Shown: piece by piece, positions 4,837 to 5,558 of the stretch
How positions within the stretch are numbered: the first letter of the stretch is position 1
Layout: every line of letters starts with the position of its first letter
Assembly (NCBI GenBank): GCA_029882335.1
Contig: JAOUKW010000281.1
Location: 1-5,558, forward strand
Length of the DNA stretch: 5,558 nucleotides
DNA from: Candidatus Heimdallarchaeota archaeon
GTDB taxonomy: Archaea; Asgardarchaeota; Heimdallarchaeia; Heimdallarchaeales; Kariarchaeaceae
Direction: 5' to 3'
Made by a program: the position numbers and the translations under genes
Notes under the pieces: generated by a model
Told to the model about the DNA's origin: nothing
Databases searched by the model: none
The model's input: only the letters and a program-made list of their open reading frames with translations

Positions 4837-5558
4837 TTAATCCCTGAATCGAGAAGCGATCTTCATATATTCAGATAGTTCAACTGCTTTGATTTTTTCC
4901 GCGATAGACATATTTGATTTAAATTTATTCAATTCTTTTTTAAATTCATTCTCTACTCTGATGATTTCTTCATCAATAATTGCTACTAAATCAGGTAATC
5001 CAAGATCGATAAAAAATAATTTTGCCTCTTCCAATATCTCTTCTGCTCTATTAAAATCACCATCTGATAGATATAACCGTGATTTTATGATATATTGAGT
5101 AACAAGAAAATTATAGGTCTTGCTTTTCTTCATGTAATCGAATAGTATTTTATTAAAAGCAACTATTTCATTGTAGACTTCTCTTTCACCATATAGCTTT
5201 AATTCATCAAGTAGAAGATCACATAAATCTTCGATTACAGAAATAAATCCATATTTTTTGATAAAGTCTTCAGGATCGTCACCAATTAACTCGCGAAATA
5301 TATTCTCAGCGGCAATTTTATGTCTTAATCGATTTGATGTCTTGTTGTACAGTGCATGTAGATATTTAAGTTTAATTTCCATTACTGGAAATTCATTAGA
5401 TAGTACCTCTAATTCCTCTAAGTACTGATATGCTTCCTCTCGCTTGCCTATTTTCATTAACTGAGTGGTATACGTAATCAGTCCTCGTGCATATACACGT
5501 CGATAATCATGTTTCAATAGATTTAGACCTTCTAACATGTATTTACTGGCTAAATCAT
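4837..5558 (-). CDS. TPR-like helical-repeat protein, C-terminal part (runs off right edge)
   Basis: The reading frame is open from the window edge to a triple in-frame stop (TAA TAA TGA, 4839 down to 4831), giving about 240 visible residues. The Met codon at 5538 is internal: residues DLASKY precede it in frame, so the true start lies outside. The sequence is a chain of amphipathic helix pairs with TPR-like spacing, for example KREEAYQYLEELEVL, the helix around KLKYLHALYNKTSNRLRHKIAAENIF, and GDFNRAEEILEEAKLFF. It ends in a charged, possibly coiled-coil tail. The motifs LKxLxALxxKTSNRLR, DLLLDELKLYGE and KSRLYLSDGDFNRAEEIL match, as I remember them, a TPR family expanded in Asgard archaea. 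The likely role is a protein-interaction scaffold in the cytoplasm; the partner is unknown and the N-terminal domains cannot be seen. It lies upstream of the STAS-like gene on the same strand, with a spacer holding short direct repeats. Confidence 0.88.
   Translation of the reverse strand, partial: DLASKYMLEGLNLLKHDYRRVYARGLITYTTQLMKIGKREEAYQYLEELEVLSNEFPVMEIKLKYLHALYNKTSNRLRHKIAAENIFRELIGDDPEDFIKKYGFISVIEDLCDLLLDELKLYGEREVYNEIVAFNKILFDYMKKSKTYNFLVTQYIIKSRLYLSDGDFNRAEEILEEAKLFFIDLGLPDLVAIIDEEIIRVENEFKKELNKFKSNMSIAEKIKAVELSEYMKIASRFRD

Noticed and set aside
4889..5098. Plus-strand ORF within the TPR-like gene
   Set aside because: Antisense shadow; Ser/Asn/Ile-rich translation without features.

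Overview
The window looks like accessory chromosomal DNA from an AT-rich archaeon, most plausibly an Asgard-group archaeon. This assignment is inference. The support is as follows: no start codon has a Shine-Dalgarno motif; several genes have an archaeal TATA (box A)-like element about 20-30 bp before the ATG, which fits leaderless transcripts; and the protein set (leucine-rich repeats, an EF-hand protein, an archaeal-style TPR protein, a zinc-ribbon membrane protein) resembles published Asgard gene content. There is no rRNA, tRNA or phylogenetic marker to confirm it.

Layout from left to right: (1) the N-terminal 256 residues of a leucine-rich-repeat protein on the minus strand, running off the left edge, with a perfect 69-bp tandem duplication; (2) a gene-free AT-rich divergent spacer of about 470 bp; (3) a plus-strand EF-hand calcium-binding protein of 174 aa, with three good loops and one degenerate; (4) a minus-strand single-domain rhodanese, convergent with it and broken by one frameshift that one added A would repair; (5) a gene-free spacer of about 375 bp with two near-identical TGATAA/TTATCA palindromes; (6) a plus-strand 98-aa zinc-ribbon protein with two membrane helices; (7) a short spacer with potential hairpins; (8) a plus-strand short-chain dehydrogenase/reductase (SDR) of 232 aa with an intact catalytic set; (9) a convergent spacer with eight copies of a 11-12 bp tandem repeat; (10) a minus-strand 145-aa protein of uncertain, possibly STAS-like, fold; (11) a spacer with 19-bp-spaced direct repeats; (12) the C-terminal 240 residues of a helical-repeat (TPR-like) protein on the minus strand, running off the right edge.

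No operon is evident: orientations alternate and nearly every gene has its own spacer and promoter-like element. I see no pathway linking the genes. LRR, EF-hand, TPR and STAS-like proteins are typical signalling or protein-interaction modules. The SDR and rhodanese are general metabolic types.

I did not find a clear new multi-gene system. The items most worth a second look are the frameshifted rhodanese, the 12-bp repeat array between convergent genes (open in several frames, with GGTTGG motifs that could form two-layer G-quadruplexes), the recently duplicated LRR unit, and the EF-hand gene in an apparently archaeal setting.
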